Positions 1-8,658 are shown, counted from the stretch's first letter. The stretch is 64,000 nt of DNA from Lentilactobacillus senioris (GCF_026798195.1 NZ_JAPQEZ010000003.1:62001-126000); one strand, 5' to 3'. The notes: generated by a model not told the origin, from the letters alone. A program made the numbers and translations.

Positions 1-93
1 ACTTTTAATCAAAAGTGGAATACTTACAACGATGGTAATGCCACGCATCGAGTAATTGATTACTATACTGAGTATTTAAATTTAAAACGTTAA
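1..93 (+). CDS. C-terminal end of a CDP-glycerol glycerophosphotransferase-like protein (partial)
   Basis: Frame 1 is open from the first base to a TAA at 91-93 and encodes about 30 residues ending in YLNLKR. The stretch KWNTYNDGNATHRVIDY resembles the extreme C-terminus of TagF-type poly(glycerol phosphate) polymerases, which extend wall or lipoteichoic chains at the inner membrane face. The gene starts outside the window, so no catalytic motif is visible and the call rests on the tail plus its neighbours, tagG and a second glycerophosphotransferase. The tagG ribosome site (AAGGAG) overlaps its stop, so the two genes are probably cotranscribed. Confidence 0.5.
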   Translation, partial: TFNQKWNTYNDGNATHRVIDYYTEYLNLKR

Positions 94-106
94 GGAGTGC
101 CTAGCT

Positions 107-916
107 TTGAAAGAGGTCTATACATTAATAAAAGAGCAATTTGACAATATCGGAATTATTGGACGAATTGCTAGGTACGAAGATAAAGCTGAATACCAGA
201 GCCATTACTTAGGGTTGGTCTGGGAATACTTATATCCTTTAATCCAAATCGCCATTTATTGGTTAGTGTTCGGAGTGGGATTAAAGCATGGAAACGCCAC
301 TGACGGCGTAAGTTATTTAGCTTGGATGGTAATTGGGTATACTCCTTGGTTTTACATGAACCGGGCTACCTTGGATGCTTCTAAGAGCATCTATCAACGG
401 GTAGGAATGGTATCCAAAATGAAATTTCCGGTTAGTGTCTTACCCAGCATTAAAATTATCGGTAATTTGAGTTCTTTTTGGACAATGATGACTTTTTCTA
501 TTGTTGTAGGGCTCTTATACGGAGTTCATCCCACTATTTACTGGGTTCAATGGATTTATTACTTTGTAGCCATGATTGCTTGGTTAATTGCTTTTGGGAT
601 CTTTAACTCAACTATTTCAGTGTTGGTCAGAGATTACCATATCCTATTACAATCATTAATGCGGATGTTATTCTATATGTCCGGGGTCTTATTTAACTTC
701 CAAACGGATGCATTTCCAGCGCCATTTGTTAGAATTTTAGAATTAAATCCATTTTTCTACATTATTTCCGGATTCCGACAATCAATGGTTGGCCATACCG
801 GGTTCTGGCAACAAACGACGCTTAACTTAGTCTTTTGGGGAATGGTTCTCTTCTTCTTACTAGTCGGCTCTCACTTACATTACAAGTTCCGTTCCAAGTT
901 TGTAGACTTAATTTAA
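107..916 (+). CDS. tagG: Teichoic acid ABC transporter permease TagG-like
   Basis: A 269-residue membrane protein of the ABC-2 export permease family. An N-terminal amphipathic region (residues 1-33) precedes about six hydrophobic segments (near 36-57, 68-82, 120-142, 146-170, 178-200 and 240-260). TagG pairs with the ATPase TagH to flip undecaprenyl-linked teichoic acid across the membrane. The start is TTG, 9 bases after AAGGAG at 92-97. It lies between two glycerophosphotransferase genes, which supports a teichoic-acid role. tagH is not the next gene, so the ATPase must be upstream of the window or elsewhere. The family call is good; the exact substrate is inferred. Confidence 0.82.
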   Translation: MKEVYTLIKEQFDNIGIIGRIARYEDKAEYQSHYLGLVWEYLYPLIQIAIYWLVFGVGLKHGNATDGVSYLAWMVIGYTPWFYMNRATLDASKSIYQRVGMVSKMKFPVSVLPSIKIIGNLSSFWTMMTFSIVVGLLYGVHPTIYWVQWIYYFVAMIAWLIAFGIFNSTISVLVRDYHILLQSLMRMLFYMSGVLFNFQTDAFPAPFVRILELNPFFYIISGFRQSMVGHTGFWQQTTLNLVFWGMVLFFLLVGSHLHYKFRSKFVDLI

Positions 917-929
917 CGGGAGATTAAAA

Positions 930-2156
930 TTGAAAAAGCAATTAATTCACTTTTTAAAATTAATCGCTCGCTTAGGACTCATCGTGATGAACGATGGGTT
1001 TCTTTGTATGGCGATTAAAAAAGATACCGTCGTATTTGAAAGTTTTAACGGCAAGGATGTTAGCGATAATCCCTACGCCATATATCAGCAATTATTGGCT
1101 ACTCACCCGGAGTTAAGAGAAAAACTGTACTTTAGTGTTAAACCTAAAGAATATAAGCGGCTACATAAAGAACATCCAGAAATCCATCTGGTTAAACGAT
1201 TCACACCAGCTTGGGTGCCAGTAATTGCCAGAGCCCAATTTTGGGTTATGAATTCTAGAATGCCGGCTTGGTGGCATAAGAACCAAAATACTATCTATAT
1301 TCAAACCTGGCATGGTACGCCGCTGAAACGTTTGGGAGCCGATATTGAGAATGTAGAAATCCCGGGTAAAACCACTGACCAATATCATCAAGAATTTATT
1401 CAAGAAGCTAGTCGTTGGCAATATCTAATTGCGCCTAATCAGTATTCTAAGGATATTTTCGCGAGAGCGTTTAAGTTTTCCAATCAGTTTTTAGATATTG
1501 GTTATCCCAGAAACGATGTTTTATACACAGACAATAATGTTTTTAAAATTAAGCACTTAAAACAAACTCTCTTGGGACATAATTTTCGGCAAGTGATTTT
1601 GTATGCTCCCACTTGGAGGGATGATGATTATATTCAACCAGGTCAATACCACTTTACGTTGCCGTTTGATCTAAAGAAGTTTTTTGATATGGTTGGTGAT
1701 GATGTTGCTCTGATTATTCGGCCCCATTATTTAGTGGCTGATCAAGTGGATATAACCGGATTTGAAGATCGCGTTTTTGTTAAAGCAACTGAGGACATTA
1801 ATCAGTTGTACTTGATTAGCGATTTACTGATTACGGACTATTCTTCAGTAATGTTTGACTATGCTAATTTAAAACGACCTATGTTATTCTATCCGTATGA
1901 TTTACAGCACTATCAAAAAGAACTACGGGGCTTTTATTTTCCATATGATGAGCACCATCTCCCAGGACCAGTAGTGACCAACTCAACTGATTTTTATCAA
2001 CAATTAACTACGTTTAAGGAAACTAAAATGTTTCCAGCCTTTAATTCTCAACTGGAATACTTTAATCAATTGTTTTGCCAGTGGGAAACTGGTCACGCAG
2101 CTGATGACGTGGCCAAATTAATTGAAACACTGACTGAAAGGAAGATGATCAAATGA
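930..2156 (+). CDS. CDP-glycerol glycerophosphotransferase family protein (TagB/TagF type)
   Basis: A 408-residue cytoplasmic, membrane-associated transferase that moves glycerol phosphate from CDP-glycerol to a teichoic acid primer or chain. Family motifs are clear: [10 protein letters not shown] at residues 127-136, GYPRND at 191-196, YAPTWRDDD at 225-233, RPH at 264-266 and TDYSSVMFD at 302-310; the two His are the expected catalytic residues. The length is closer to the primase TagB than to the longer polymerase TagF, but primase and polymerase cannot be told apart from motifs alone. The start is TTG at 930, 14 bases after tagG. Its last codons overlap nfo (ATGA), so translation is probably coupled. 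Confidence 0.82.
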   Translation: MKKQLIHFLKLIARLGLIVMNDGFLCMAIKKDTVVFESFNGKDVSDNPYAIYQQLLATHPELREKLYFSVKPKEYKRLHKEHPEIHLVKRFTPAWVPVIARAQFWVMNSRMPAWWHKNQNTIYIQTWHGTPLKRLGADIENVEIPGKTTDQYHQEFIQEASRWQYLIAPNQYSKDIFARAFKFSNQFLDIGYPRNDVLYTDNNVFKIKHLKQTLLGHNFRQVILYAPTWRDDDYIQPGQYHFTLPFDLKKFFDMVGDDVALIIRPHYLVADQVDITGFEDRVFVKATEDINQLYLISDLLITDYSSVMFDYANLKRPMLFYPYDLQHYQKELRGFYFPYDEHHLPGPVVTNSTDFYQQLTTFKETKMFPAFNSQLEYFNQLFCQWETGHAADDVAKLIETLTERKMIK

Positions 2157-3070
2157 CAACTCCGTTTTTAATTGGATCTCACGTTAGCATGAAGGGTAAA
2201 CCGATGTTTTTAGGCTCAGCACAACAAGCAGCAGAACTTGGCGAAAATGTCTTTATGGTGTATACGGGAGCGCCTCAAAATACGGTTAGAAAACCAATTG
2301 AAGCACTCAACGCTAAAGAAGGTCAAGAGTTCATGAAAGAACATGACCAAGTTGAAGTGGTTGTCCATGCACCCTATATTATTAATTTAGGAAACGTCAA
2401 TAAACCAGAAAATTTCAGCTTTGGGATTCAGTTTTTAAAGAGTGAAATTCAGCGAGCTCAGGCAATTGGAGCTTCGCAAATTGTATTACATCCCGGATCT
2501 CATGTGGGAGCTGGTAGTCAAGTAGCAATTGAACAGATTGCCAAGGGGTTAAACCAGGTTTTAGATGCTGATCAAACGGTTCAAATATCATTAGAAACTA
2601 TGGCCGGTAAAGGAACTGAAGTTGGTAAAACTTTTGATGAATTGGCCGCTATTATTAATCTAGTTGATCGTTCCGAACTATTGTCAGTCACTTTTGACAC
2701 TTGTCACGTTAATGATGCCGGTTATGATATTAAAAATGATTTTAAGGGTGTTCTACAACAATTTGACGAAGTGATCGGGTTAGAACGAATTAAAGTGATT
2801 CACCTTAATGATTCTAAAAATCCGTTAGGCAGTCATAAAGATCGTCATGAAATTATTGGGTTAGGAACGATCGGATTTGAAGCATTGAATCAAATTGCAC
2901 ACAGTGTGGAATTTGAACAGTTGCCTAAATTATTGGAAACGCCAGCGTTAAAAGATCCGGAAAATAAAAAAGTCACCTACGATCCGCACGGATACGAGGT
3001 GGCTATGTTAAAACGAGAACAAATGAATGCCAATATTTTTGCTGATATGATGGCTGCTAAGCCGTTTTAA
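2153..3070 (+). CDS. nfo: Deoxyribonuclease IV (apurinic/apyrimidinic endonuclease)
   Basis: A 305-residue TIM-barrel AP endonuclease that cuts the DNA backbone 5' to abasic sites in base excision repair. Tri-zinc ligands sit in recognisable family motifs: GSHVSMKG near the N-terminus, [44 protein letters not shown] and [16 protein letters not shown]. The full family length is present. The ATG overlaps the stop of the preceding transferase gene by four bases. The TAA directly abuts the stop codon of the convergent PpsR gene, with zero bases between and no terminator hairpin visible, so the transcripts from both strands probably overlap. Confidence 0.95.
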   Translation: MTTPFLIGSHVSMKGKPMFLGSAQQAAELGENVFMVYTGAPQNTVRKPIEALNAKEGQEFMKEHDQVEVVVHAPYIINLGNVNKPENFSFGIQFLKSEIQRAQAIGASQIVLHPGSHVGAGSQVAIEQIAKGLNQVLDADQTVQISLETMAGKGTEVGKTFDELAAIINLVDRSELLSVTFDTCHVNDAGYDIKNDFKGVLQQFDEVIGLERIKVIHLNDSKNPLGSHKDRHEIIGLGTIGFEALNQIAHSVEFEQLPKLLETPALKDPENKKVTYDPHGYEVAMLKREQMNANIFADMMAAKPF

Positions 3071-3892
3071 TTAGTTCATCTGAGTGAAATCAATATTGAG
3101 ACTTTCTAAAATAATGGAGGCCGTTTCTTCAATTGATTTATTAGCGACGTTGATAGTTAGGCAACCGATTTCTCGGTAAAGTTTTTTGGCGTATTCTAAT
3201 TCTTGCTTAATATTTTCAGCGTCGGAGTAGGGAGTATCGGCAGCTAAACCGTAAGAAATCATTCGTTCTTTTCTAATTTGACTTAATTTTTCAGGAGTAT
3301 TAGTTAATCCAAATATGCGAGTAGGGTCAACTTGCTTTAACTCTGCTGGTAATTGTAATTCTGGTCCAATTGGTAGGTTGGCTACCCGCAAATTTTGGTT
3401 AGCTAAGTACAATGATAGTGGGGTTTTAGAAGTTCGAGAAACCCCTAAAATCACTAAATCGGCTTCCAACATTCCTTGAGGATGTTTGCCATCATCGTTA
3501 GCTACTGCAAATTCCATCGCGGCGATTCGTTCAAAGTAGTTTTCGTTTAAATCATGGATTAAACCGGGGACACTAGCTGGTTGTTCTCCGGTGGCAGCAC
3601 TGATCATTTCCATGGGGCTTTGAATGCAGTCAAATGAAAAGAGGTGATTATCAGTGGCAAAATCCTTCACCATTTGACAAAGTTCGCGGTTAACCAGGGT
3701 ATGAAATAAAATAGCATTATTTTCTTTAGCTAATTTGAGAATTCCAGTTAAAATTGACTTAGTTTGAACGAAGGGGAATCTTTTTAGTTGGGGAGTTAAG
3801 TTAGGAAACTGGGATGCAGCGGTTTGGGCGATGGTTTGACTCGTAGCACCACTAGAATCTGAGATAATAAAAAACGTGGGATTGGTAGCCAT
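3071..3892 (-). CDS. Pyruvate, phosphate dikinase regulatory protein (bifunctional kinase/pyrophosphorylase family, YqfL/PpsR)
   Basis: A 273-residue protein of the DUF299/PDRP family. Characterised members reversibly phosphorylate a threonine on pyruvate phosphate dikinase or PEP synthase, using ADP for inactivation and phosphate for reactivation. The N-terminus (FFIISDSSGATSQT) and the P-loop-like segment LGVSRTSKTPLSLYLA near residues 149-164 are typical. The ATG at 3892 follows GAAAGGAAGG. Its own promoter, TTGTGA-N17-TAAACT, is divergent from that of rpsU. No PPDK or PEP synthase gene is in the window, so the target in this organism is unknown. Confidence 0.88.
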   Translation of the reverse strand: MATNPTFFIISDSSGATSQTIAQTAASQFPNLTPQLKRFPFVQTKSILTGILKLAKENNAILFHTLVNRELCQMVKDFATDNHLFSFDCIQSPMEMISAATGEQPASVPGLIHDLNENYFERIAAMEFAVANDDGKHPQGMLEADLVILGVSRTSKTPLSLYLANQNLRVANLPIGPELQLPAELKQVDPTRIFGLTNTPEKLSQIRKERMISYGLAADTPYSDAENIKQELEYAKKLYREIGCLTINVANKSIEETASIILESLNIDFTQMN

Positions 3893-3925
3893 ATAGGGGC
3901 CTTCCTTTCAAAATAATTTTCTTTT

Positions 3926-3954
3926 AGTTTACACGCAAATTGTTTTTCTCACAA
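3926..3954 (-). promoter_or_regulatory. Promoter of the PpsR-family gene
   Basis: On the reverse strand TTGTGA (3954-3949) is followed after 17 bases by TAAACT (3931-3926), ahead of the ATG at 3892. Its -35 box lies within 5 bases of the divergent rpsU -35 box. Confidence 0.6.
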
Positions 3955-3958
3955 ATGA

Positions 3959-3987
3959 TTGACGGCGAGGAATTATTTATGTATAAT
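3959..3987 (+). promoter_or_regulatory. Promoter of rpsU
   Basis: TTGACG (3959-3964), 17 bases, then a perfect TATAAT (3982-3987). This gives a leader of about 70 bases before the rpsU ATG. The leader contains the inverted pair TGTTAA / TTAACA around a T-rich loop, roughly 4012-4032. Confidence 0.8.
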
Positions 3988-4066
3988 TTATGCTGGACCG
4001 TTGTTAAGTATTGTATTTTTGCTTTTTAACAGTTACATTTCAAGCGCGGAGGGAGGGAATTTCATA

Positions 4067-4258
4067 ATGGCAAAGACAGTCGTTCGTAAAAACGAGTCTC
4101 TTGATGATGCTCTTCGACGCTTCAAACGAACAGTTTCAAAAAGCGGTACACTGCAAGAATATCGTAAACGTGAGTTTTATGAAAAACCAAGTGTTAAGAG
4201 AAAGTTAAAATCAGAAGCAGCACGTAAACGTAACAATAAGAAAAAGAAGCGCTTCTAA
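4067..4258 (+). CDS. rpsU: 30S ribosomal protein S21
   Basis: A 63-residue, very basic small-subunit protein. It starts [20 protein letters not shown] and ends in the lysine/arginine-rich tail [11 protein letters not shown] typical of S21. S21 helps 30S initiation complexes pair with mRNA. The ATG at 4067 follows GGAGGGAATTTCATA. An upstream in-frame extension to 3959 is rejected because it runs through the promoter. The gene has its own promoter and a GU-rich terminator hairpin downstream. Confidence 0.96.
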   Translation: MAKTVVRKNESLDDALRRFKRTVSKSGTLQEYRKREFYEKPSVKRKLKSEAARKRNNKKKKRF

Positions 4259-4268
4259 GAACATTTTA

Positions 4269-4308
4269 AGATCGGAATCTAATTTTATTAGGTTCTGGTC
4301 TTTTTTAA
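4269..4308 (+). terminator. Intrinsic terminator after rpsU
   Basis: A 14-pair stem containing several G-U pairs joins AAGATCGGAATCTA to TAGGTTCTGGTCTT across a short AT loop. A run of six T follows. Confidence 0.75.
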
Positions 4309-4349
4309 TGGTAAAATTAAGAGTAGAAAAAATAAAGGAGACCTGGGAA

Positions 4350-4793
4350 ATGAGTATGCAAGATCAATTGAATTCAGATTTAAAAACAGCAATGAAGGCT
4401 CGTGATAAAACTAGTTTGGATGTTATTCGCGGCTTAAAATCCCAGTTAACCAACAAAAAAATTGAATTGGGTCATGATTTAAGCGACCAAGAAGCCTCTG
4501 AAGTGGTTCTAAAAGAACTTAAGCAACAAAAGGAATCATTGGCTGAATTTGAAAAGGGCGGTCGTGAAGATTTAGCTGAAGACCAAAAGGCTAAAATTGC
4601 AATAACTGAAAAATATGCACCTAAACAAATGAGTGCAGAAGAAGTTAAAGAAATTGTTGAACAAACTGCTAAGGACTTAAATGCTAGTGCACCATCAGAT
4701 TTTGGTAAAGTGATGGGTGCAGTTATGCCTAAGCTCAAAGGTCAAGCAGATGGGAATGTAGTTAAACAAACGGTTAAAGAATTATTAGGTTAA
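4350..4793 (+). CDS. yqeY: GatB/YqeY domain-containing protein
   Basis: A 147-residue protein made entirely of the YqeY fold, a helical domain related to the tail of the GatB amidotransferase subunit. It begins MSMQDQLNSDLKTAMKARDK and contains the family segment VIRGLKSQLTNKKIE. The molecular role is not established; a tRNA-related function is only suggested by the GatB similarity. I chose the ATG at 4350, which follows AAAGGAGACCTGGGAA, over an upstream in-frame ATG at 4308 inside the rpsU terminator T-run. Its place between rpsU and phoH is conserved in Firmicutes. Confidence 0.9.
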   Translation: MSMQDQLNSDLKTAMKARDKTSLDVIRGLKSQLTNKKIELGHDLSDQEASEVVLKELKQQKESLAEFEKGGREDLAEDQKAKIAITEKYAPKQMSAEEVKEIVEQTAKDLNASAPSDFGKVMGAVMPKLKGQADGNVVKQTVKELLG

Positions 4794-4813
4794 GAATATA
4801 AGTAAAGGAGCTT

Positions 4814-5785
4814 ATGTATTTGACTGATACTAAAGAAGTAGCCGCAGAAGTGACGGTAATTGATCCCGCTAAATTAGCTGAATTAGTGGGCACCCAAAAC
4901 GAATACCTGACAATAATTGAAGAATCGTTGTCAGTGGTAATTAACCCGTTTGGTTCGGTGTTAAAAATCAGTGGTGCAGAAGAAATGGTAGCTGAGGCAA
5001 CTGCTATCCTTGAAAATCTTGCTACGTTAATTAATAAGGACATTACCATTAATAGTAGTGACGTAGTAAGTGCTGTTAATATGGCAAAAAATGGCACTTT
5101 AGATTATTTTTTAGATCTTTATAGTCAGGTATTAATTAAAGACGTTAAGGGGCGGGCTGTTCGGGTTAAAACTTTTGGTCAACGTCAATATGTTAATGCG
5201 ATTAAGCATAATGATATTACCTTTGGGATTGGTCCGGCTGGTACTGGTAAAACGTTCTTAGCGGTTGTAATGGCCATTGCCGCTTTGAAAAAAGGGCTTG
5301 TTGAAAAAATTGTGTTAACTCGCCCAGCTGTGGAAGCCGGAGAAAGTCTTGGTTTCTTACCCGGTGATTTAAAAGACAAGGTTGATCCATATTTACGGCC
5401 AATCTATGATGCGTTAAATGCGATTTTTGGAGTGGAACACACCGAACGATTAATTGAACGCAACGTAATTGAAATCGCCCCGTTAGCTTATATGCGAGGG
5501 CGGACGTTAGATAATGCCTTCGTTATTTTAGATGAAGCCCAAAACACCACTAACGCGCAAATGAAGATGTTTTTAACTCGATTAGGGTTTGGCTCTAAAA
5601 TGATCGTTAATGGTGATATTTCTCAAATCGATTTACCCAACAAAGCTAAAAGTGGGTTAGTTGAAGCCCAACACATCCTCCAAAATTTGGATCAAATCGA
5701 ATTTGTTGAATTTACCGCTCAAAATGTGGTTAGACATCCAGTGGTAGCTCGAGTAATCAACGCTTATGAAAATTTTGGAAAGTAG
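4814..5785 (+). CDS. phoH: PhoH family ATPase
   Basis: A 323-residue cytoplasmic P-loop protein (PhoH/PhoL) with Walker A GPAGTGKT at residues 140-147 and Walker B VILDEAQN near 234-241. The N-terminal 100 residues form the usual KH-like region. PhoH proteins bind nucleotides and RNA and are linked to RNA metabolism alongside YbeY, which follows here after 12 bases. The ATG at 4814 is only 3 bases after GGAG, whereas an in-frame TTG at 4820 has ideal spacing (9 bases). The true N-terminus may therefore be two residues shorter. Confidence 0.92.
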   Translation: MYLTDTKEVAAEVTVIDPAKLAELVGTQNEYLTIIEESLSVVINPFGSVLKISGAEEMVAEATAILENLATLINKDITINSSDVVSAVNMAKNGTLDYFLDLYSQVLIKDVKGRAVRVKTFGQRQYVNAIKHNDITFGIGPAGTGKTFLAVVMAIAALKKGLVEKIVLTRPAVEAGESLGFLPGDLKDKVDPYLRPIYDALNAIFGVEHTERLIERNVIEIAPLAYMRGRTLDNAFVILDEAQNTTNAQMKMFLTRLGFGSKMIVNGDISQIDLPNKAKSGLVEAQHILQNLDQIEFVEFTAQNVVRHPVVARVINAYENFGK

Positions 5786-5797
5786 AAAGGAAATTTC

Positions 5798-6283
5798 ATG
5801 GATTTAGAAATCTACGATAATACTAAAGATGGAGTACCAGCCGAACAAGTTGAATTAGTCAAAAAAGTTTTAAACTACGCAGGAAAGTACATTGATTTAG
5901 CAGACAATACCGAAATGTCAGTTACGTTTGTTAACAATGACGAAATCCAAAAAATCAATAACGATTACCGTGGAGTTAACCGGGCTACGGATGTTATTAG
6001 TTTTGCTATTGAGGATGAGGCAGACGATGATGATTTTCCAGTCATTATGGATGATGAATTAGCTGCTGAAATTCCACAAAACATCGGTGACATTTTTGTT
6101 TCCATCGATAAGGTTGGTGAACAGGCTGAATTTTTGGGCCACTCGTTTGAACGAGAATTAGGCTTTTTAGTAGTTCATGGATTCTTGCATTTAAATGGAT
6201 ATGACCATATGCAACCCGAAGATGAAGCGGTTATGTTTCCACTTCAAAGAAAGATTTTAGATGAATATGGGCTTACAAGATAA
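5798..6283 (+). CDS. ybeY: Endoribonuclease / rRNA maturation factor YbeY
   Basis: A 161-residue zinc-dependent endoribonuclease needed for 16S rRNA 3'-end processing and ribosome quality control. The metal site HGFLHLNGYDH is at residues 127-137 (His127, His131, His137), and the family segment NRATDVISFA is at 61-70. An acidic insert (EDEADDDDF, residues 72-80) follows it. The ATG lies 9 bases after GAAAGGAAA. The last 23 bases overlap dgkA, and the order phoH-ybeY-dgkA-era is the normal Firmicute arrangement. Confidence 0.95.
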   Translation: MDLEIYDNTKDGVPAEQVELVKKVLNYAGKYIDLADNTEMSVTFVNNDEIQKINNDYRGVNRATDVISFAIEDEADDDDFPVIMDDELAAEIPQNIGDIFVSIDKVGEQAEFLGHSFERELGFLVVHGFLHLNGYDHMQPEDEAVMFPLQRKILDEYGLTR

Positions 6284-6659
6284 TAAACAAACAGAAAAGA
6301 ATCACAATTTTTTTCAGTCGCTTAAGCACGCTTTAGATGGTGTTAAGTTATTGATTGCAGAGGAACGGAATTTTCGGTTTGATATAATTATTAGCGCAAT
6401 TACCGTTATTCTGGGGCTAGTAGTGCAACTAAATATTAATGAGTGGCTTTGGCTTTGTGTGGCTTTTTCTACCGTTTTAGGTTCTGAAGCATTAAATTCA
6501 ATTATTGAAAACGTAGTTGATTTAATCGTAGATCATCGGTTTAATCTATTAGCTAAACGGGCAAAGGATATTGCGGCAGGAGCAGTGTTGTTATCTGCTT
6601 TTTTTGCAATTATTGTTGGTTGTTTAATCTTTATTCCTAAAATCATGCTGTGGTTTTAA
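6261..6659 (+). CDS. dgkA: Diacylglycerol/undecaprenol kinase family membrane protein
   Basis: A 132-residue integral membrane kinase of the DgkA family. In Gram-positives it phosphorylates undecaprenol and helps recycle the lipid carrier for wall and teichoic acid synthesis. The conserved block SEALNSIIENVVDLI holds the catalytic glutamates, and ERNFRFD precedes the first of three membrane segments (about residues 44-62, 66-84, 105-130). The start is in the end of ybeY. ATG 6261 and ATG 6267 are both possible, and neither has a strong ribosome site, which suggests translational coupling. Confidence 0.9.
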   Translation: MNMGLQDNKQTEKNHNFFQSLKHALDGVKLLIAEERNFRFDIIISAITVILGLVVQLNINEWLWLCVAFSTVLGSEALNSIIENVVDLIVDHRFNLLAKRAKDIAAGAVLLSAFFAIIVGCLIFIPKIMLWF

Positions 6660-6687
6660 TTCAAAATAAAAGAAAGAAGTGTTATTG

Positions 6688-7590
6688 ATGGACAATCCTA
6701 ATTTTCATTCTGGCTTTGTAGCAATTGTTGGGCGGCCTAATGTTGGGAAATCAACCCTTTTAAACCGCGTGGTCGGCCAAAAAGTAGCTATTATGAGTGA
6801 TAAAGCTCAAACGACCCGAAACAAAATTCAAGGAGTTTACACTACTGACGAATCTCAAATCGTGTTTATTGATACTCCCGGTATCCATAAACCCCAAAAT
6901 AAATTGGGTGATTTTATGATGAATTCTGCCTTATCTGCTTTAAACGAAGTAGATGCAGTTTTATTCATGGTGAACGCAACTGAACGGCGGGGCGCAGGTG
7001 ATAATTTTATTATTGATCAGCTTAAAACGGTTAAGAAACCAATTTTCTTGGTAATTAATAAAATTGACGAAATCAGCCCAGACGATTTATTCCCAATTAT
7101 CGAACAGTATAAAGAAGCTTTACCATTTACCGATATTTTTCCGATTTCAGCTCTGCAAGGAAACAATGTTACTGAATTGCTAACTAAATTAACGGAAACG
7201 CTGCCTGAAGGACCCCAATACTATCCAGAAGATCAGGTAACTGACCATCCTGAACGGTTTATTATTTCAGAGTTAATCCGGGAAAAGGTACTTCAACTTA
7301 CTAGACAAGAAATTCCTCATTCAGTAGCCGTTTACATTGAAAAAATTGCTGATGAAGGCGATAAAGTTCATGTTCAAGCAACTATTATTGTTGAACGTGA
7401 TGGCCAAAAGGGAATTGTAATTGGTAAGCAAGGTTCAATGCTGAAAAAAATCGGAACTTTAGCTCGTAAAGACATTGAGAACTTGTTAGGCAGTAAAGTT
7501 TATTTGGAACTATGGGTTAAGGTGGTGCCTAGATGGCGTGATAAGGCTTCGCTCTTGCAATCCTACGGTTACCGTAAAAATGATTACTAG
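6688..7590 (+). CDS. era: GTPase Era
   Basis: A 300-residue essential GTPase that binds the 3' end of 16S rRNA during 30S maturation. The G domain shows G1 GRPNVGKST near residues 14-22, G3 DTPGIH and G4 NKID. The C-terminal KH domain contains [14 protein letters not shown] placed the start at ATG 6688, 8 bases after GAAAGAAG, rather than at an in-frame GTG at 6679 that overlaps the ribosome site. It follows dgkA by 28 bases and precedes recO by 22, in one apparent operon. Confidence 0.96.
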   Translation: MDNPNFHSGFVAIVGRPNVGKSTLLNRVVGQKVAIMSDKAQTTRNKIQGVYTTDESQIVFIDTPGIHKPQNKLGDFMMNSALSALNEVDAVLFMVNATERRGAGDNFIIDQLKTVKKPIFLVINKIDEISPDDLFPIIEQYKEALPFTDIFPISALQGNNVTELLTKLTETLPEGPQYYPEDQVTDHPERFIISELIREKVLQLTRQEIPHSVAVYIEKIADEGDKVHVQATIIVERDGQKGIVIGKQGSMLKKIGTLARKDIENLLGSKVYLELWVKVVPRWRDKASLLQSYGYRKNDY

Positions 7591-7612
7591 GCTTTAATAA
7601 AGGAATGATCAA

Positions 7613-8377
7613 GTGAATTATAAGCATCAGGCCACTGACTTTCACGCTATTATGATGTATTCGCGGCCCTACAAAGAACGGGATCTGCTGGTTAAGTATT
7701 TTACCGAAGAATTCGGTATTAAAATGTTTTTAATGCGGGGCGCGAAGAAACCTAATTTTAAAATGCGAGCAGCCCTACTTCCGTTTGCCGATGGCTGGTT
7801 TAGTGGTAGCATTTCTAACAGCGGATTGTCTTACTTGAATAATATTAAAGATGTTCATCAATATTCTAATATTAATGCAGATATTGTCTTAAATGCTTAC
7901 GTCACTTATCTAGTATCACTACTAGATGCGGCTTTTGCTGAGGGGGAAGTTCAACCTAGTTGGTTTGCTCGATTTCAGTTAGCGGTTAAAATGATTGATT
8001 CAGGGGCAGATGTTGAAATCATCACTAATATTATGGAGATTCAACTGCTAACTGAATTTGGGGTTGCCCCTAACTGGCGAGATTGTAGCGTTTGTCACCG
8101 GACTGATTTAGCTTTTGATTTTTCAGAGGAATACGGTGGCTTATTATGTCAAAATCACTGGTCTTTGGATCCTTATAGATTACATTTAGATCAACGAACT
8201 ATTTATTATTTAAGGCTATTTTCCGTGGTACAGTTAAGTCAAATTAATACGATTGATGTAAGTGAGCAGACTAAAAAAGCTATTCGACTTACCATCGATA
8301 AAATTTATGAAAATAGCGTAGGGATTGTGCCTAAGAGTAAACATTTCTTAGATCAAATTGATCAATTAAAGTTTTAA
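7613..8377 (+). CDS. recO: DNA repair protein RecO
   Basis: A 254-residue recombination mediator that, with RecR, loads RecA on SSB-coated gaps and anneals single strands. The N-terminal OB-fold (about 1-80) begins with a DFHAIMMYSRPYKERD segment typical of RecO. A zinc-binding Cys set (CSVCHRT then LLCQNH) lies near 161-185. It starts with GTG after AAAGGAATGATCAA. No terminator with a T-run separates it from the glyQS leader. Confidence 0.92.
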   Translation: MNYKHQATDFHAIMMYSRPYKERDLLVKYFTEEFGIKMFLMRGAKKPNFKMRAALLPFADGWFSGSISNSGLSYLNNIKDVHQYSNINADIVLNAYVTYLVSLLDAAFAEGEVQPSWFARFQLAVKMIDSGADVEIITNIMEIQLLTEFGVAPNWRDCSVCHRTDLAFDFSEEYGGLLCQNHWSLDPYRLHLDQRTIYYLRLFSVVQLSQINTIDVSEQTKKAIRLTIDKIYENSVGIVPKSKHFLDQIDQLKF

Positions 8378-8390
8378 GCAGTGAGAAGCA

Positions 8391-8414
8391 GTTGACAAAT
8401 TAAAGGTTGTCAAC
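8391..8414. repeat. Inverted repeat overlapping the glyQS promoter
   Basis: GTTGACAA (8391-8398) and TTGTCAAC (8407-8414) are perfect inverted copies separated by eight bases. The left arm contains the -35 box and the right arm abuts the -10 box. No T-run follows, so an operator or accidental symmetry is more likely than a terminator. Confidence 0.6.
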
Positions 8415-8420
8415 TATGCT
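8392..8420 (+). promoter_or_regulatory. Promoter of the glyQS T-box operon
   Basis: A consensus TTGACA (8392-8397), 17 bases, and TATGCT (8415-8420). It fires immediately upstream of the T-box leader. Confidence 0.85.
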
Positions 8421-8426
8421 AAAAAA

Positions 8427-8634
8427 AGTTGAATATTTAGCGAAGATAAAAGAAGATTATAAGTGGTTGGTTTAGCGACTGGGAAATGGTGTAAGCCCAG
8501 ACAAACAGTTATGATTTGGCGCTTTTGGAGCTGACATGAACTAAGTGCTGACTATTACTAGTCAGAATTAGGGTGGAACCGCGAGATAATCGTCCCTATG
8601 TTAAATGAGCATTCATTTAGCATAGGTTTTTTTA
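8427..8634 (+). promoter_or_regulatory. T-box leader, glycine-specific, controlling glyQS
   Basis: The leader senses uncharged tRNA and switches between terminator and antiterminator. The signature AGGGTGGAACCGCG starts at 8570. A long stem I can be drawn with CTGGG/CCCAG near its tip and AAAAG/CTTTT near its base. The specifier loop then exposes GGC at 8518-8520, a glycine codon read by tRNA-Gly(GCC). The terminator stem CTATGTTAAATGA / TCATTTAGCATAG with a T-run ends near 8634. The specificity agrees with glyQ immediately downstream. Confidence 0.92.
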
Positions 8635-8658
8635 TTGGCAATATTTAGGAGGATAATA

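Noticed and set aside
3959-4066. In-frame upstream extension of rpsU
   Set aside because: It covers the rpsU promoter and leader; the ATG at 4067 has a strong ribosome site and gives normal S21 length.
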